From positions 62,001-126,000 of the forward strand of contig NZ_JSBW02000040.1 in NCBI RefSeq assembly GCF_000772705.2: DNA of 64,000 nt. Reading direction: 5' to 3'. Below the pieces are notes generated by a model. The model was not told the DNA's origin. It saw nothing but the letters and a program-made list of their open reading frames with translations, and searched no databases. Source of the stretch: Xanthomonas vasicola. Lineage in GTDB: Bacteria; Pseudomonadota; Gammaproteobacteria; Xanthomonadales; Xanthomonadaceae. The translations under genes and the position numbers were made by a program. Below are positions 35,176-45,728 of this stretch, in pieces (the first letter of the stretch is position 1; each line of letters opens with the position of its first letter).

Positions 35176-37548
35176 ATGTCCAATCCGTTGCTAGTCCGTC
35201 GTGCCGCCGTGCTCGGTGCCGGCGTCATGGGCGCGCAGATCGCCGCCCACCTCACCAATGCCGGTGTCGATACCGTGCTGTTCGACCTGCCTGCCAACGA
35301 AGGCCCGGCCGACGGCATCGTGCTCAAGGCGATTGCCAATCTCGGCAAGCTGAGCCCTGCCCCGCTCGCCAGCAAGGCGCTGGCCGAGGCGATCACGCCG
35401 GCCAACTACGAGAGTGGTCTGGAACAACTGCGCGATTGCGATCTGATCATCGAAGCAATTGCCGAGCGTATGGACTGGAAGCAGGACCTGTACAAGAAGA
35501 TCGCCCCGTTCGTCTCCGAGCATGCGGTGCTGGCCTCCAATACCTCGGGCCTGGGCATCAACAAATTGTCGGATGTGCTGCCGGAACAGCTGCGTCACCG
35601 GTTCTGCGGCGTGCACTTCTTCAACCCGCCGCGCTACATGCACCTGGCCGAGTTGATCCCGGCCAAGGGCACCGACAAGGCTGTGCTCGAAGGTTTGGAA
35701 GCGTTCCTGGTCACCACGCTCGGCAAGGGCGTTGTGTATGCCAAGGACACGCCGAACTTCATTGGTAACCGCATCGGTGTGTTCTCGATCCTGTCCACCA
35801 TCCACCACACGCAGGAATTCGGCCTGGGCTTCGATGAAGTCGATGCGCTAACCGGCCCGCTGGTCGGTCGCCCGAAGTCGGCCACCTATCGCACCTCGGA
35901 CGTGGTCGGCCTGGACACCATGGCGCACGTGATCAAGACCATGGGCGACACGTTGCCGGACGACCCGTGGCATCAGTACTTCACATCGCCGAAGTGGCTG
36001 GATGCGCTGATCGCCAAGGGCGCGCTCGGCCAGAAGGTCGGCACCGGCATCTTCCGCAAGGTCGGCAAGGACATCGTGGTGCTGGACCTGCAGAAGCAGG
36101 ATTACCGCGCCGCCGATCGCACTGCCGCACCGGAAGTGGTCGAGATCCTCAAGGTCAAGAACCCGGCGGAAAAGTTCGCCAAGCTGCGCGAAAGCCAGCA
36201 CCCGCAGGCGCAGTTCCTGTGGGCGACGTTCCGCGACCTGTTCCACTACAGCGCCTTCCATCTGGCCGATATCGCCGAGACCGCACGCGATGTGGATCTG
36301 GCGATCCGCTGGGGCTACGGCTGGTCGCTGGGCCCGTTCGAAACCTGGCAGGCCGCCGGCTGGAAGCAGGTGGCGCAGTGGATTGCCGAAGACATTTCCA
36401 ATGGCAAGAGCATGAGCAGCGCGCCGCTGCCGAACTGGGTGTTCGATGGCCGTGGTGGCGTGCATGGCGCCGAAGGGTCGTACAGCCCCGCGCGCGATGC
36501 CAAGCTGCCGCGTTCGGCATTGCCGGTGTACAAGCGTCAGCGCTTCCCCGATCCGTTGCTGGGCGAGCAGTTCTCGCCGGGCGAAACCGTGTTCGAAAAC
36601 GACGGCGTGCGCATGTGGCATGACGGCGACGATATTGCGGTGGTCAGCTTCAAGACCAAGATGAACACCGTCTCCGACCACGTGCTCAACGGCTTGCAGG
36701 AAGTCGTTGGACGCGCCGAGAAGGACTTCGCTGGTCTGGTGATCTGGCAGCAGAAGGAGCCCTTCTCCGCCGGTGCCGATCTGGCCGGCGCGCTTGGCCT
36801 GCTGCAGGCCGGCAAGGTCGATGCGTTCGAAGCGCTGGTCGCCAACTTCCAGGCCACCAGCCAGCGCATCAAGTACGCGCAGGTGCCGGTGATTTCAGCC
36901 GTGCGCGGTCTGGCGCTGGGCGGCGGTTGCGAATTCCAGATGCACAGCGCCAAGACCGTCGCCTCGCTGGAAAGCTACATCGGCCTGGTCGAAGCCGGCG
37001 TCGGTTTGCTGCCGGCCGGCGGCGGCTTGAAGGAAATCGCGGTGCGTGCGTCGATTGCCGCAGGTCCGGGCGGCGATGTGTTCGCCGAGCTGAAGAAGAC
37101 CTTCGAAACCGTTGCAATGGCCAAGGTCTCCAACTCGGCGGTCAACGCCCAGGAACTGGGCCTGCTGCGTGCCACCGACAAGGTCGTGTTCAACAGCTTT
37201 GAGGCGCTGCACATCGCCAAGGCCGAAGCGCGCGCATTGGCCGAGGGCGGCTACCGCGCCCCGCTGCCGGCACGCCGCATCCAGGTCGCCGGCGACGTCG
37301 GCGTTGCCACCTTCAAAATGCTGTTGGTCAACATGCTGGAAGGCCGTTTCATCAGCGAATACGACTATGAAATCGCCACCCGCATCGCCACGGTGATGTG
37401 CGGCGGCGAAGTCGATCGCGGCGCGTTGGTGGACGAAGAATGGCTGCTCAAGCTGGAGCGCAAGCACTTCGTCGAACTGGCCCAGCAGGAAAAGACCCAG
37501 GCGCGGATTGGGCACATGCTCAAGACGGGGAAGCCGTTGAGGAACTGA
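35176..37548 (+). CDS. 3-hydroxyacyl-CoA dehydrogenase / enoyl-CoA hydratase, FadN type
   Basis: 790 residues. The NAD-binding dehydrogenase comes first (AAVLGAGVMGAQIAAHL, E-A-I-A-E, N-T-S-G-L-G-I, HFFNPPRYM), with the C-terminal dehydrogenase domains to about 400, and the hydratase/isomerase domain comes last (PFSAGADLAG, AVRGLALGGGCEF, EAGVGLLPAGGG). That order is the reverse of E. coli FadB and matches FadN. It catalyses hydration and oxidation of enoyl-CoA in fatty-acid beta-oxidation. It is preceded by the PsrA-like regulator and followed by thiolase. Confidence 0.93.
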   Translation: MSNPLLVRRAAVLGAGVMGAQIAAHLTNAGVDTVLFDLPANEGPADGIVLKAIANLGKLSPAPLASKALAEAITPANYESGLEQLRDCDLIIEAIAERMDWKQDLYKKIAPFVSEHAVLASNTSGLGINKLSDVLPEQLRHRFCGVHFFNPPRYMHLAELIPAKGTDKAVLEGLEAFLVTTLGKGVVYAKDTPNFIGNRIGVFSILSTIHHTQEFGLGFDEVDALTGPLVGRPKSATYRTSDVVGLDTMAHVIKTMGDTLPDDPWHQYFTSPKWLDALIAKGALGQKVGTGIFRKVGKDIVVLDLQKQDYRAADRTAAPEVVEILKVKNPAEKFAKLRESQHPQAQFLWATFRDLFHYSAFHLADIAETARDVDLAIRWGYGWSLGPFETWQAAGWKQVAQWIAEDISNGKSMSSAPLPNWVFDGRGGVHGAEGSYSPARDAKLPRSALPVYKRQRFPDPLLGEQFSPGETVFENDGVRMWHDGDDIAVVSFKTKMNTVSDHVLNGLQEVVGRAEKDFAGLVIWQQKEPFSAGADLAGALGLLQAGKVDAFEALVANFQATSQRIKYAQVPVISAVRGLALGGGCEFQMHSAKTVASLESYIGLVEAGVGLLPAGGGLKEIAVRASIAAGPGGDVFAELKKTFETVAMAKVSNSAVNAQELGLLRATDKVVFNSFEALHIAKAEARALAEGGYRAPLPARRIQVAGDVGVATFKMLLVNMLEGRFISEYDYEIATRIATVMCGGEVDRGALVDEEWLLKLERKHFVELAQQEKTQARIGHMLKTGKPLRN

Positions 37549-37555
37549 GGTTGGT

Positions 37556-37695
37556 GATTCGGGAGTGGGGATTCGCGACGGCGATTCCCCAGCCCTGCAC
37601 GACCTTCGCTTCCACCAAATTTATCCGCCGGGTTGGACCATTCGGACATCGGGATTGGCATTGACGAATCCCAAATCCCGAATCCCCAATCCCGG
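37556..37695. repeat. Inverted copies of a GATTCGGGATT-type repeat between fad genes
   Basis: GATTCGGGAGTGGGGATTC (near 37556) and, facing it, GAATCCCAAATCCCGAATCC with CCCAATCCC (37665-37695) are approximate inverted copies. They lie in the 160-base gap between the two beta-oxidation genes. This type of G-A-T-T-C-G-G-G repeat looks like a dispersed xanthomonad intergenic element. Confidence 0.6.
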
Positions 37696-37710
37696 CAATC
37701 GGAGATAGCC

Positions 37711-38916
<1,206 letters not shown>

Positions 38917-39252
38917 GGCGCCTTGCGTGACTGGATCGCCCTTCCGGGTCGATCTGGTGCTGCAAGCTGTTGCTTGAGGCGTGCAAGGCCTGCGGCTACG
39001 AGTTTTTCAGCCACTTGCATCGCAATGGTCTTACCGAAAGGGCGTGCGCAAGCACGCCCTTTCGGTATTGGTCGACAACGTTTCACCGAAATTGTATCGG
39101 ACAGCCCGACACAGAACACGCCCTCTGGAAGCGCTACGCGTTCTTTCCTGATGCACCGGCACCGTCGCTGCAGCATCTGAAACTATCGATTTCGAACGCG
39201 CACACGACTGCGGATGCAGCCGCCACACGCAACAGCAATTAAGCAGCTGCGC
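38917..39252. terminator. Convergent gap with perfect 15-bp hairpin at 39033-39066
   Basis: Arms ACCGAAAGGGCGTGC and GCACGCCCTTTCGGT enclose a GCAA tetraloop (39033-39066). The gap separates thiolase and crcB, which converge. No T tract follows on either strand, so this is a transcript-end or RNA-stabilising hairpin rather than a classical terminator. Nothing else is recognised in the 336 bases. Confidence 0.65.
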
Positions 39253-39654
39253 TCAGCGCGCCACCAACCATTGACCGGTACGCGCACCCGCAAAGACCAG
39301 CGCCAGTCCCGCCAGTAAGGTCACCGCCAGATAGATGCCGATCATCGTCGAGCGATCGGTGCGCGCGAACACCAGGCACTCCATCATCAGCGACGAAAAC
39401 GTGGTCAGTCCGCCGATCACGCCGACGATCAACAAGGCCCGCAGCGGCCAGCTCGATGGTCCGCGGGCATCCAGCCAGACCAACAACACACCGGCGACGA
39501 ATGAACCGACCAGGTTCACCGTCAGCGTTCCCCACGGAAAGCTGGTACCGAAGCGCTGGATCAGCGATGCACCAATCGCAAAACGCAGACCGGAACCCAG
39601 CGCGCCGCCGGTCATCGCCAGCAATAGCTGTTGCCACCACACCGGTGCGTTCAT
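39253..39654 (-). CDS. crcB: Fluoride channel CrcB/Fluc
   Basis: 133 residues from the ATG at 39652-39654. Four membrane segments and the family motifs [24 protein letters not shown] and [13 protein letters not shown]. Fluc proteins form dimers that export fluoride. The fluoride riboswitch at 39771-39824 on the same strand upstream confirms the role. An in-frame ATG at 39717 would add 21 residues and lies closer to the riboswitch; the internal start gives the family's usual N-terminus. Confidence 0.95.
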   Translation of the reverse strand: MNAPVWWQQLLLAMTGGALGSGLRFAIGASLIQRFGTSFPWGTLTVNLVGSFVAGVLLVWLDARGPSSWPLRALLIVGVIGGLTTFSSLMMECLVFARTDRSTMIGIYLAVTLLAGLALVFAGARTGQWLVAR

Positions 39655-39770
39655 GCGCGAACCCCGCAATCGGGAAGCGTCTTGGAAGAAATAGCGTGCA
39701 ACATCGGCGTCATCCATCCTGAGTCAAGAGCGATGCCGGGGCACAGACCTGCCGCCCCGGCGGGGGGTGG

Positions 39771-39824
39771 GCAGGCATCATCAGCGCGCGAGGTGCGTGC
39801 GGTTCAAGGAGGAATGCCATCTCC
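39771..39824 (-). promoter_or_regulatory. Fluoride riboswitch
   Basis: Read on the minus strand the element begins GGAGATGGCATTCCTCC, then T-T-G-AACCGC, and ends GCTGATGATGCCTGC. These are the conserved blocks of the fluoride (crcB motif) aptamer; GGCAT and ATGCC can pair as the pseudoknot. It starts 12 bases after the rarA stop. Downstream, a GC hairpin (39735-39761) and GGCATC at 39732-39737, complementary to the aptamer GATGCC, could form the expression platform. Fluoride binding should raise crcB expression. Confidence 0.9.
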
Positions 39825-39835
39825 TGTACGGGCGA

Positions 39836-41209
39836 TTATGCCGTGGGTTTGCCGGCCTTGTCAGCCCGCGCCCGCGCGCGGGCCTCGCGCAGCCGATCGA
39901 GCTTTTCTTTCAGCTTGATCTCCATCCCGCGCGGCACCGGGTTGTAGTACACGCGCTCGCCCATCGCATCCGGGAAGCCGGTCTGATCCAGCGCGATGCC
40001 GCCTTCGGCATCATGGTCGTATTGATAGTCCTGGCCGTAACCCAGCGTCTTCATCAGCTTGGTCGGTGCGTTGCGTAGGTGCAGTGGCACCTCTTGCGTG
40101 CCGGTGGCACGCACTTCGGCCTTGGCCTGATTGAAGGCCGCGTAGCCGGCGTTGGATTTGGCGGTGCTGGCCAGGTACAGCACCAGCTGTGCGAAGGCCA
40201 GCTCGCCTTCCGGGCTACCGAGGCGCTCGTAGATGTCCCACGCTTCCAGCGCCATGCTCTGCGCGCGCGGATCGGCCAGGCCGATATCCTCGATCGCCAT
40301 GCGGGTCAGCCGCCGCGCCAGATACGCCGGGTCGCAACCGCCATCGAGCATGCGCGTCAGCCAGTACAGCGCCGCATCCGGGTTGGAACTGCGTACGGAT
40401 TTATGCAGTGCCGAAATCTGGTCGTAAAACTGCTCGCCGTTCTTGTCGAAGCGGCGCGTGCGGTCGGCCAGCACCTGCAGCAGGGTTCGCGGTGTGATCT
40501 CGCCACCCTCGCCCATCGCCAGTTCCGCAGCAATTTCCAGCAGCGTCAGTGCCCGGCGCACATCGCCATCGGCGGCGCTGGCGATTTCCAGCAGCGACGC
40601 CTCGCTGACCTGGATCGTTTGCTGGCCCAAACCGCGCTCTGCATCGTGCAAGGCACGTTGCAAGGCTTCGACAATGTCCTGCGGCGACACGCCTTCCAGC
40701 ACATGCACGCGGCAGCGCGACAGCAACGCGGAGTTCAATTCGAAGGAAGGGTTTTCAGTGGTCGCGCCGACGAACAGAATCGTGCCGCGCTCGATATGCG
40801 GCAAGAACGCATCTTGCTGCGCCTTGTTGAAGCGATGTACCTCATCGACGAACAACACCGTGCGGCGGCCGCCGGCAAAACGTTGTGCGGCCTCGGCCAG
40901 CACCTGGCGTACTTCCGGCAAGCCCGAAAGCACCGCCGAAATTGCCTTGAATTCGGCATCTGCATAGTGCGCCAGCAACAAGGCCAGTGTGGTCTTGCCG
41001 CAGCCAGGCGGGCCCCACAGGATCATCGAATGCACGCGACCGGATTCGACCGCACGGCGCAATGCGCTGTCCGGAGCCAGCAAGCGCTTCTGCCCCACCA
41101 TTTCGTCCAGCGTGCGCGGCCGCATGCGCTCTGCCAACGGCCCCATGGCGCTGCGATCGACATGCAACAGATCAGGCGTAACCGAGTCGGGAAGTGTGTG
41201 TTTGCTCAC
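39836..41209 (-). CDS. rarA: Replication-associated recombination ATPase RarA (MgsA)
   Basis: 457 residues. AAA+ features: Walker A GPPGCGKTT, Walker B VLFVDEVHRF, sensor ATTENPSFE, then the clamp-loader-like C-terminal part and tetramerisation region. RarA acts at stalled replication forks, related to eukaryotic WRNIP1. It is upstream of crcB on the same strand; the riboswitch lets crcB respond separately. It is divergent from the effector gene. Confidence 0.95.
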   Translation of the reverse strand: MSKHTLPDSVTPDLLHVDRSAMGPLAERMRPRTLDEMVGQKRLLAPDSALRRAVESGRVHSMILWGPPGCGKTTLALLLAHYADAEFKAISAVLSGLPEVRQVLAEAAQRFAGGRRTVLFVDEVHRFNKAQQDAFLPHIERGTILFVGATTENPSFELNSALLSRCRVHVLEGVSPQDIVEALQRALHDAERGLGQQTIQVSEASLLEIASAADGDVRRALTLLEIAAELAMGEGGEITPRTLLQVLADRTRRFDKNGEQFYDQISALHKSVRSSNPDAALYWLTRMLDGGCDPAYLARRLTRMAIEDIGLADPRAQSMALEAWDIYERLGSPEGELAFAQLVLYLASTAKSNAGYAAFNQAKAEVRATGTQEVPLHLRNAPTKLMKTLGYGQDYQYDHDAEGGIALDQTGFPDAMGERVYYNPVPRGMEIKLKEKLDRLREARARARADKAGKPTA

Positions 41210-41443
41210 GCTTCATTCTAACGCCTGCGACTGGTGGACGTTCCACAACGCAGTGTTCAACCATCGCGGGCAGACGCTGACATTCTCTTTCCAAGCGACC
41301 ACTTCGCGCAGCTGCAACGCCACGAACGCGCAGCGCAATACTGTTATTAAGTAACCAGTGACCACATGCATCGCTTGCATGCACCTGGCATCGGCCGCAA
41401 GCGGCGCAAGTGCCAGCGACTCGATCCGCGCACGGAGTCCACC

Positions 41444-44400
41444 ATGCCCCGTATTCCGCTCCGCCCCTCCGCCATCGCCGCTTGCCTTCCAGGAATGGCC
41501 GAGACCATCTCGCATCCATCCAAACATTCGGCAAGGCGGCAGACGCACAACAAACTGGCGACGCCCGATCCACTTGCGTTCGAAGCAGAACTGATCCAGG
41601 CACAGGACGATCCGCTGGCTTGGTCCGCGACGCTGCTTGAGCAAGCGTCGCAGGCGAGCGTTGTCGAGCCCGGATTGAAAGCAGCTCCCAAGCGCAGACA
41701 CACGCTCCTGCGGCCCTTCGGGAAGGCCGCGGAGCTACTGGGCCTGAGGAGTGGCAAGCCCGAACCACATGCGACGCTACTGCGCTATTCCTCGGCGCAG
41801 TGCGAACGGAACCGGCCAGCCGATCCATCGGACAGCGACGCCAGTGCCGCACGTCCTCCGCAAGCAGCGCTGTCGCCGCCCAATGCCACCCAGGATCTCA
41901 ATGGAGCGTTGATATGCCGGCTGGAACAATCCAATCACGACTTGGCCGCACGGATTTCCCGGCGTCGCTGTGACGAATTGAAGTACGCACATGCACAGAC
42001 GCTAGAGGCCGCACGCGAGCAGCTGGCACTGAGAGCCCGGCGCGCCGCCAATCTCAGCGACAGCATCAGCGGGCTGACGCGCGAACGCGCCGAGCTGCTG
42101 CAACAGCTGCATGGATGCAATGTGGAAACCGATGGGGTGTCGGCCGCGATACGCGATCTTGAGTCGAAGATTCTCTCCGCACACGCCGCGTTGCATGCGC
42201 GACCGGTCGATCCGCAGGCGCGCGCTGTCATGGCCCAGGCGTCCCCATCCTCGGTCATCACGCATCAGGGCGCCGATTCCTCACCACTGCAGCTCACCTG
42301 CACTCGCCTCGAAAATGCATTGCAGGACGCGCGCGCGCGCGGCCATGCGCAGGCCAAGGCGGTCTTCTTCGGCCGCGGCTCGGCGCAGGCAGCACAAGCA
42401 GAACAAGCACTCGCGCGTACGAATGCGCAGATCGAGCAGTTACAGAGCGCGTATGCACAAGCGCGCGATGCGTTGCAGTCGGAGCAAGCAAGCAGTTCTG
42501 CCAGTGCGCCGGCACCTCGCACGCTTGCGTCTCACCTTGCCGCAGAGCAAAGACAAGAAATGCAGGTGCTGCGCACTCAGCTGGTGCGCGACGAACAGAT
42601 GCTGTCCCTGCAACGCGTGCATGCCGAGCGCTGCCAGCGGAATGCGCGGCGCCTACAGGAGCGCCTCGCCCAGGTCGAGGCAAAACTGCAGCAAGCGCAG
42701 CACTCGTCGCGTGTCAACACAAAGGAGTTGTGGCAGCACGAACAAACAGTCAGCGCGCTGGAAGCAGCGAACGGCGACATGCAGCGCGCGGTGGAAACTG
42801 CAGCCGCGCAGCCGCCGGCCAATGAGGCTCAGCGCGCACCTGACGATAGCGTCGCCGACGCCATGGCGGCCCTGCTCGATGCACTGCCCGGCTTTCGCGA
42901 AGACACGATCGGCCCGATGAGTCGACAGATCCTTCGCACCTGGGCTGGCGGTCTGCAGGGCCGCAGCGCTGCATTCGGGACCGACGCCTTGCAGCCAGTC
43001 GACGCATTGAACATCGCCCTTCAGGCGTTATCGATCGCCAGCGAGGGCGACGCTACGGCAGCGGCCAACGTGCTGCAACGCCTGGGCGAGGTGCAGTTGC
43101 GCGAGCTGATTCCGCCACCACAGGTCTCCAACGCTGCTGAGGCGGTCCCGCCGATGGAGGCCGTCACCACCTGCGTCGGCTTGTTGGCCAGCGTTCCGCG
43201 CGGCATGCAGGTTCTGTTGCACACTCTGCGCGAACAACCCACATCCCCAGCTAGGGAGTGGCTGGAAGCAGCGCAGGTCTATCTGCGCGCCAGCCACCGG
43301 CTTGCACTGACGCCGGACGCAGAACAGGCCGAACGCGCCTGGTTGGCCGATGCGCAAATGGGAGCGCGGCATGCCGTGCATGGTGCAACGCCGCTGCAGG
43401 GCCTGCAGTCTGCAACGGATGCCCAGCGCAGCGCATTCCATGCCTTCCGCAACGGTTATGAAACCACCCGGGCTGGTTCGCCCTATGCGCGCGTCAACGC
43501 AAGCCTGCAGATGTTTGCGCAGTGGGCGGTAGCGGGCGGCGAAACGCGGGGCAAGCGCGCCCTCAACCCCTTCAATGCGCTCAAGCTAGGAATGAAGGTC
43601 GGCGCATCTGAAGCACTGCCGACTGCTGTGCGGCGTGCCAACGACGCTTTTCGCGAAGCGGCCGGCCACTTGACCAGTTGGCTCGTTGCGCGTCGCCACA
43701 CTCAATCGGCCTGTGGGCAGTTGCCGTCGCAGGATGAGCTGGCGATGCAGGCGCTGTCGGAATACGTGCAGTGGCTCCCGCACGAGCAGAATGCGACCGA
43801 CCTGATTTTCACTGCCAAGGTGTTGGCCGAGATCGAACAGCGCGCTCTGGAGCTGCAGGACTCGGTGACTGCTTCGCTGAGCACGACCGATGATCGGCAA
43901 CCGGCAGCGTGCCATCCGGCGATCGCGTCTGCCTGGGTTGCGCTACGTACCGGCCGCGTGCGCCTGCCGGAAACGCTGCGCCTGATCCAACGCGCCCTGC
44001 TCGACCACCCCGTACAGCCGATCGACACACCGGACGGCGCAGCGCACTTGGGTAAGGAACTGGCTTCGGTCGCGCGCAACAACTTTCATCAGGCCGTTGG
44101 TAACGCCAGCCGCTTTTTGCATGAGGGCGACACATCCCGCGTCAGGTCGCCACGTGCGCTATTTGCCTGCCTGCGCAACGTGATGGAACGATTGGAATGG
44201 CGCGATAAGCTGCGGATCACCGAGCAGCGGGTGATCGGGCTCAATACGACGCCGCTGTCGGCCGCGCTTGCCATCATCCCCAGCGGGCTGGGACTGAGAC
44301 TGTCCGCAGGCGGTCAAATCAGTTCTGATCGCTCGGTGGAGATTTACATGGGCCGGACCGGGCTGTCGCTGCAGATAGGACAGCAGAAGGCACGTCAGTT

Positions 44401-45610
44401 CCAGGCCAGTACGGGCATTAATGCGGGCGTGTTGCTGCCGGGCACAGAACGGGCACCGGTGGGTATCACCGGAGCAGCCGACTGGCGCATCAAAAAGGAA
44501 TCGGGCGTCGAACATGGCGTGCAGATCCGCGTGCCACGGCGAGGCAAAGGCCAGGAATTGGAGCAACGCGCGCAATTCCTGGCCATGTTTGAACACCTGC
44601 TGCAACTGGCCGAGCAATCCGGCGGCGATACAGCCCAGCTGACCGAGCGCGATTTTCTGGCGGAGTTGCTGGCACACCACCCCAGCATCACAGTCGGCCT
44701 GATCGGCCATGCCGAGCGCAACTCCTCGACCACCGAATCCAGCGTCAGCGTCGCCGCAGGCGTGAGGGTGGGAAACATGGACGGCCGACCGCGTCGCGCG
44801 ACCCTGGGGGCTTCGCTCGGCCTCAAAGCACGACGGGAAACTTCCCGTACGCAGACGCCGATCGAAGGCTACATGACGATGGTACTTAAAGATTCGAGTG
44901 CGCAATCCAGGGTAGAGATCGCAGGGCGCGCATCGGCCAGTCTCGTCGCACAGCAGTGGACGCAGCCAAGCACTGGCAATGCGCCGCCTAACCCCATCGC
45001 GCGTCTCTCCATGGCCGCGCTCGATCTCGGCTATAGCAGAGAAGTGCACTCGGCCGGCAGCAACACGTTCTCCACCTTGTGGATGTTCAATAACGAAATC
45101 GATCCTGTACGCACCGATCGTGGCTTCGAATTCTTCGACGTCGCATCGTTCGAACGCGAAGTAAAACGCAACTGGCAGTTATGGACCCACTACGGAATCT
45201 CCAAACTGCAAGGCAAGGTCGACGACCAGCGGCTCTACATGGTGGCCGAGCGACAGTTGCAGGACTTCGTCGACCGGGTCCGCATCCATATGCAAGACAA
45301 CAAATTCGCCTCGCTGATCGTGGACTGGGTGTTGCAGGCAGAAGCCGCGCCACGTCTGGACGCATTGCGCGCGCAGTCCCAGCTATTGCGGGTCGCCGGA
45401 TGCGAAGCGCAAGCGGCGGAAGCCGATCGCGCCTTCGATGAGCTGATCAGCAACCCAAGCATCTGGGAACCGACCATCCTGATCTTGCGCGAAAAGGGAA
45501 AACGCCAACGCGAACGCGGAATCGATTTCTTCGTCAAACGCCAGACCAACCAATCCGCCGAAGCGATGCGGACGGTCGGTCAATGGATTCCCTACGAGCC
45601 AGTCCCGTAG
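41444..45610 (+). CDS. xopZ: Type III effector of the XopZ / AWR (HopAS-like) family
   Basis: 1388 residues from the ATG at 41444, chosen because GGAGTCC precedes it; a longer frame begins at 41366. The N-terminus is Ser/Pro/Arg-rich with no hydrophobic signal, as in type III secreted proteins. Residues about 150-450 are Ala/Gln/Glu/Arg-rich and likely coiled-coil (with repeated L-x-x-A, E-Q-A patterns). A helical middle follows, then a Gly/Ser-rich beta-type region near 950-1220 and a helical C-terminus. Size, composition and the rarA/lolA/ftsK setting agree with XopZ1 of Xanthomonas, an effector that suppresses plant immunity. No PIP box was found by eye upstream. I recognise the family from memory, not from a catalytic motif. 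Confidence 0.7.
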   Translation: MPRIPLRPSAIAACLPGMAETISHPSKHSARRQTHNKLATPDPLAFEAELIQAQDDPLAWSATLLEQASQASVVEPGLKAAPKRRHTLLRPFGKAAELLGLRSGKPEPHATLLRYSSAQCERNRPADPSDSDASAARPPQAALSPPNATQDLNGALICRLEQSNHDLAARISRRRCDELKYAHAQTLEAAREQLALRARRAANLSDSISGLTRERAELLQQLHGCNVETDGVSAAIRDLESKILSAHAALHARPVDPQARAVMAQASPSSVITHQGADSSPLQLTCTRLENALQDARARGHAQAKAVFFGRGSAQAAQAEQALARTNAQIEQLQSAYAQARDALQSEQASSSASAPAPRTLASHLAAEQRQEMQVLRTQLVRDEQMLSLQRVHAERCQRNARRLQERLAQVEAKLQQAQHSSRVNTKELWQHEQTVSALEAANGDMQRAVETAAAQPPANEAQRAPDDSVADAMAALLDALPGFREDTIGPMSRQILRTWAGGLQGRSAAFGTDALQPVDALNIALQALSIASEGDATAAANVLQRLGEVQLRELIPPPQVSNAAEAVPPMEAVTTCVGLLASVPRGMQVLLHTLREQPTSPAREWLEAAQVYLRASHRLALTPDAEQAERAWLADAQMGARHAVHGATPLQGLQSATDAQRSAFHAFRNGYETTRAGSPYARVNASLQMFAQWAVAGGETRGKRALNPFNALKLGMKVGASEALPTAVRRANDAFREAAGHLTSWLVARRHTQSACGQLPSQDELAMQALSEYVQWLPHEQNATDLIFTAKVLAEIEQRALELQDSVTASLSTTDDRQPAACHPAIASAWVALRTGRVRLPETLRLIQRALLDHPVQPIDTPDGAAHLGKELASVARNNFHQAVGNASRFLHEGDTSRVRSPRALFACLRNVMERLEWRDKLRITEQRVIGLNTTPLSAALAIIPSGLGLRLSAGGQISSDRSVEIYMGRTGLSLQIGQQKARQFQASTGINAGVLLPGTERAPVGITGAADWRIKKESGVEHGVQIRVPRRGKGQELEQRAQFLAMFEHLLQLAEQSGGDTAQLTERDFLAELLAHHPSITVGLIGHAERNSSTTESSVSVAAGVRVGNMDGRPRRATLGASLGLKARRETSRTQTPIEGYMTMVLKDSSAQSRVEIAGRASASLVAQQWTQPSTGNAPPNPIARLSMAALDLGYSREVHSAGSNTFSTLWMFNNEIDPVRTDRGFEFFDVASFEREVKRNWQLWTHYGISKLQGKVDDQRLYMVAERQLQDFVDRVRIHMQDNKFASLIVDWVLQAEAAPRLDALRAQSQLLRVAGCEAQAAEADRAFDELISNPSIWEPTILILREKGKRQRERGIDFFVKRQTNQSAEAMRTVGQWIPYEPVP

Positions 45611-45728
45611 CGCTGCCGGCGTTGCCCTAACGGCGCGGTTCCGGTCGCGTCATAACAACTGCTGCGCTCGTGGACGCAACGACCGATCGCTACGCCACGC
45701 CGTCCTGCCGGGCATCCCACGGATGCGC

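Noticed and set aside
40079..41221. 380-codon plus-strand frame opposite rarA
   Set aside because: Shadow; RarA on the minus strand has full Walker motifs.
41303..41330. Possible PIP box upstream of the effector
   Set aside because: A single TTCGC is present but there is no second TTCG at the required distance.
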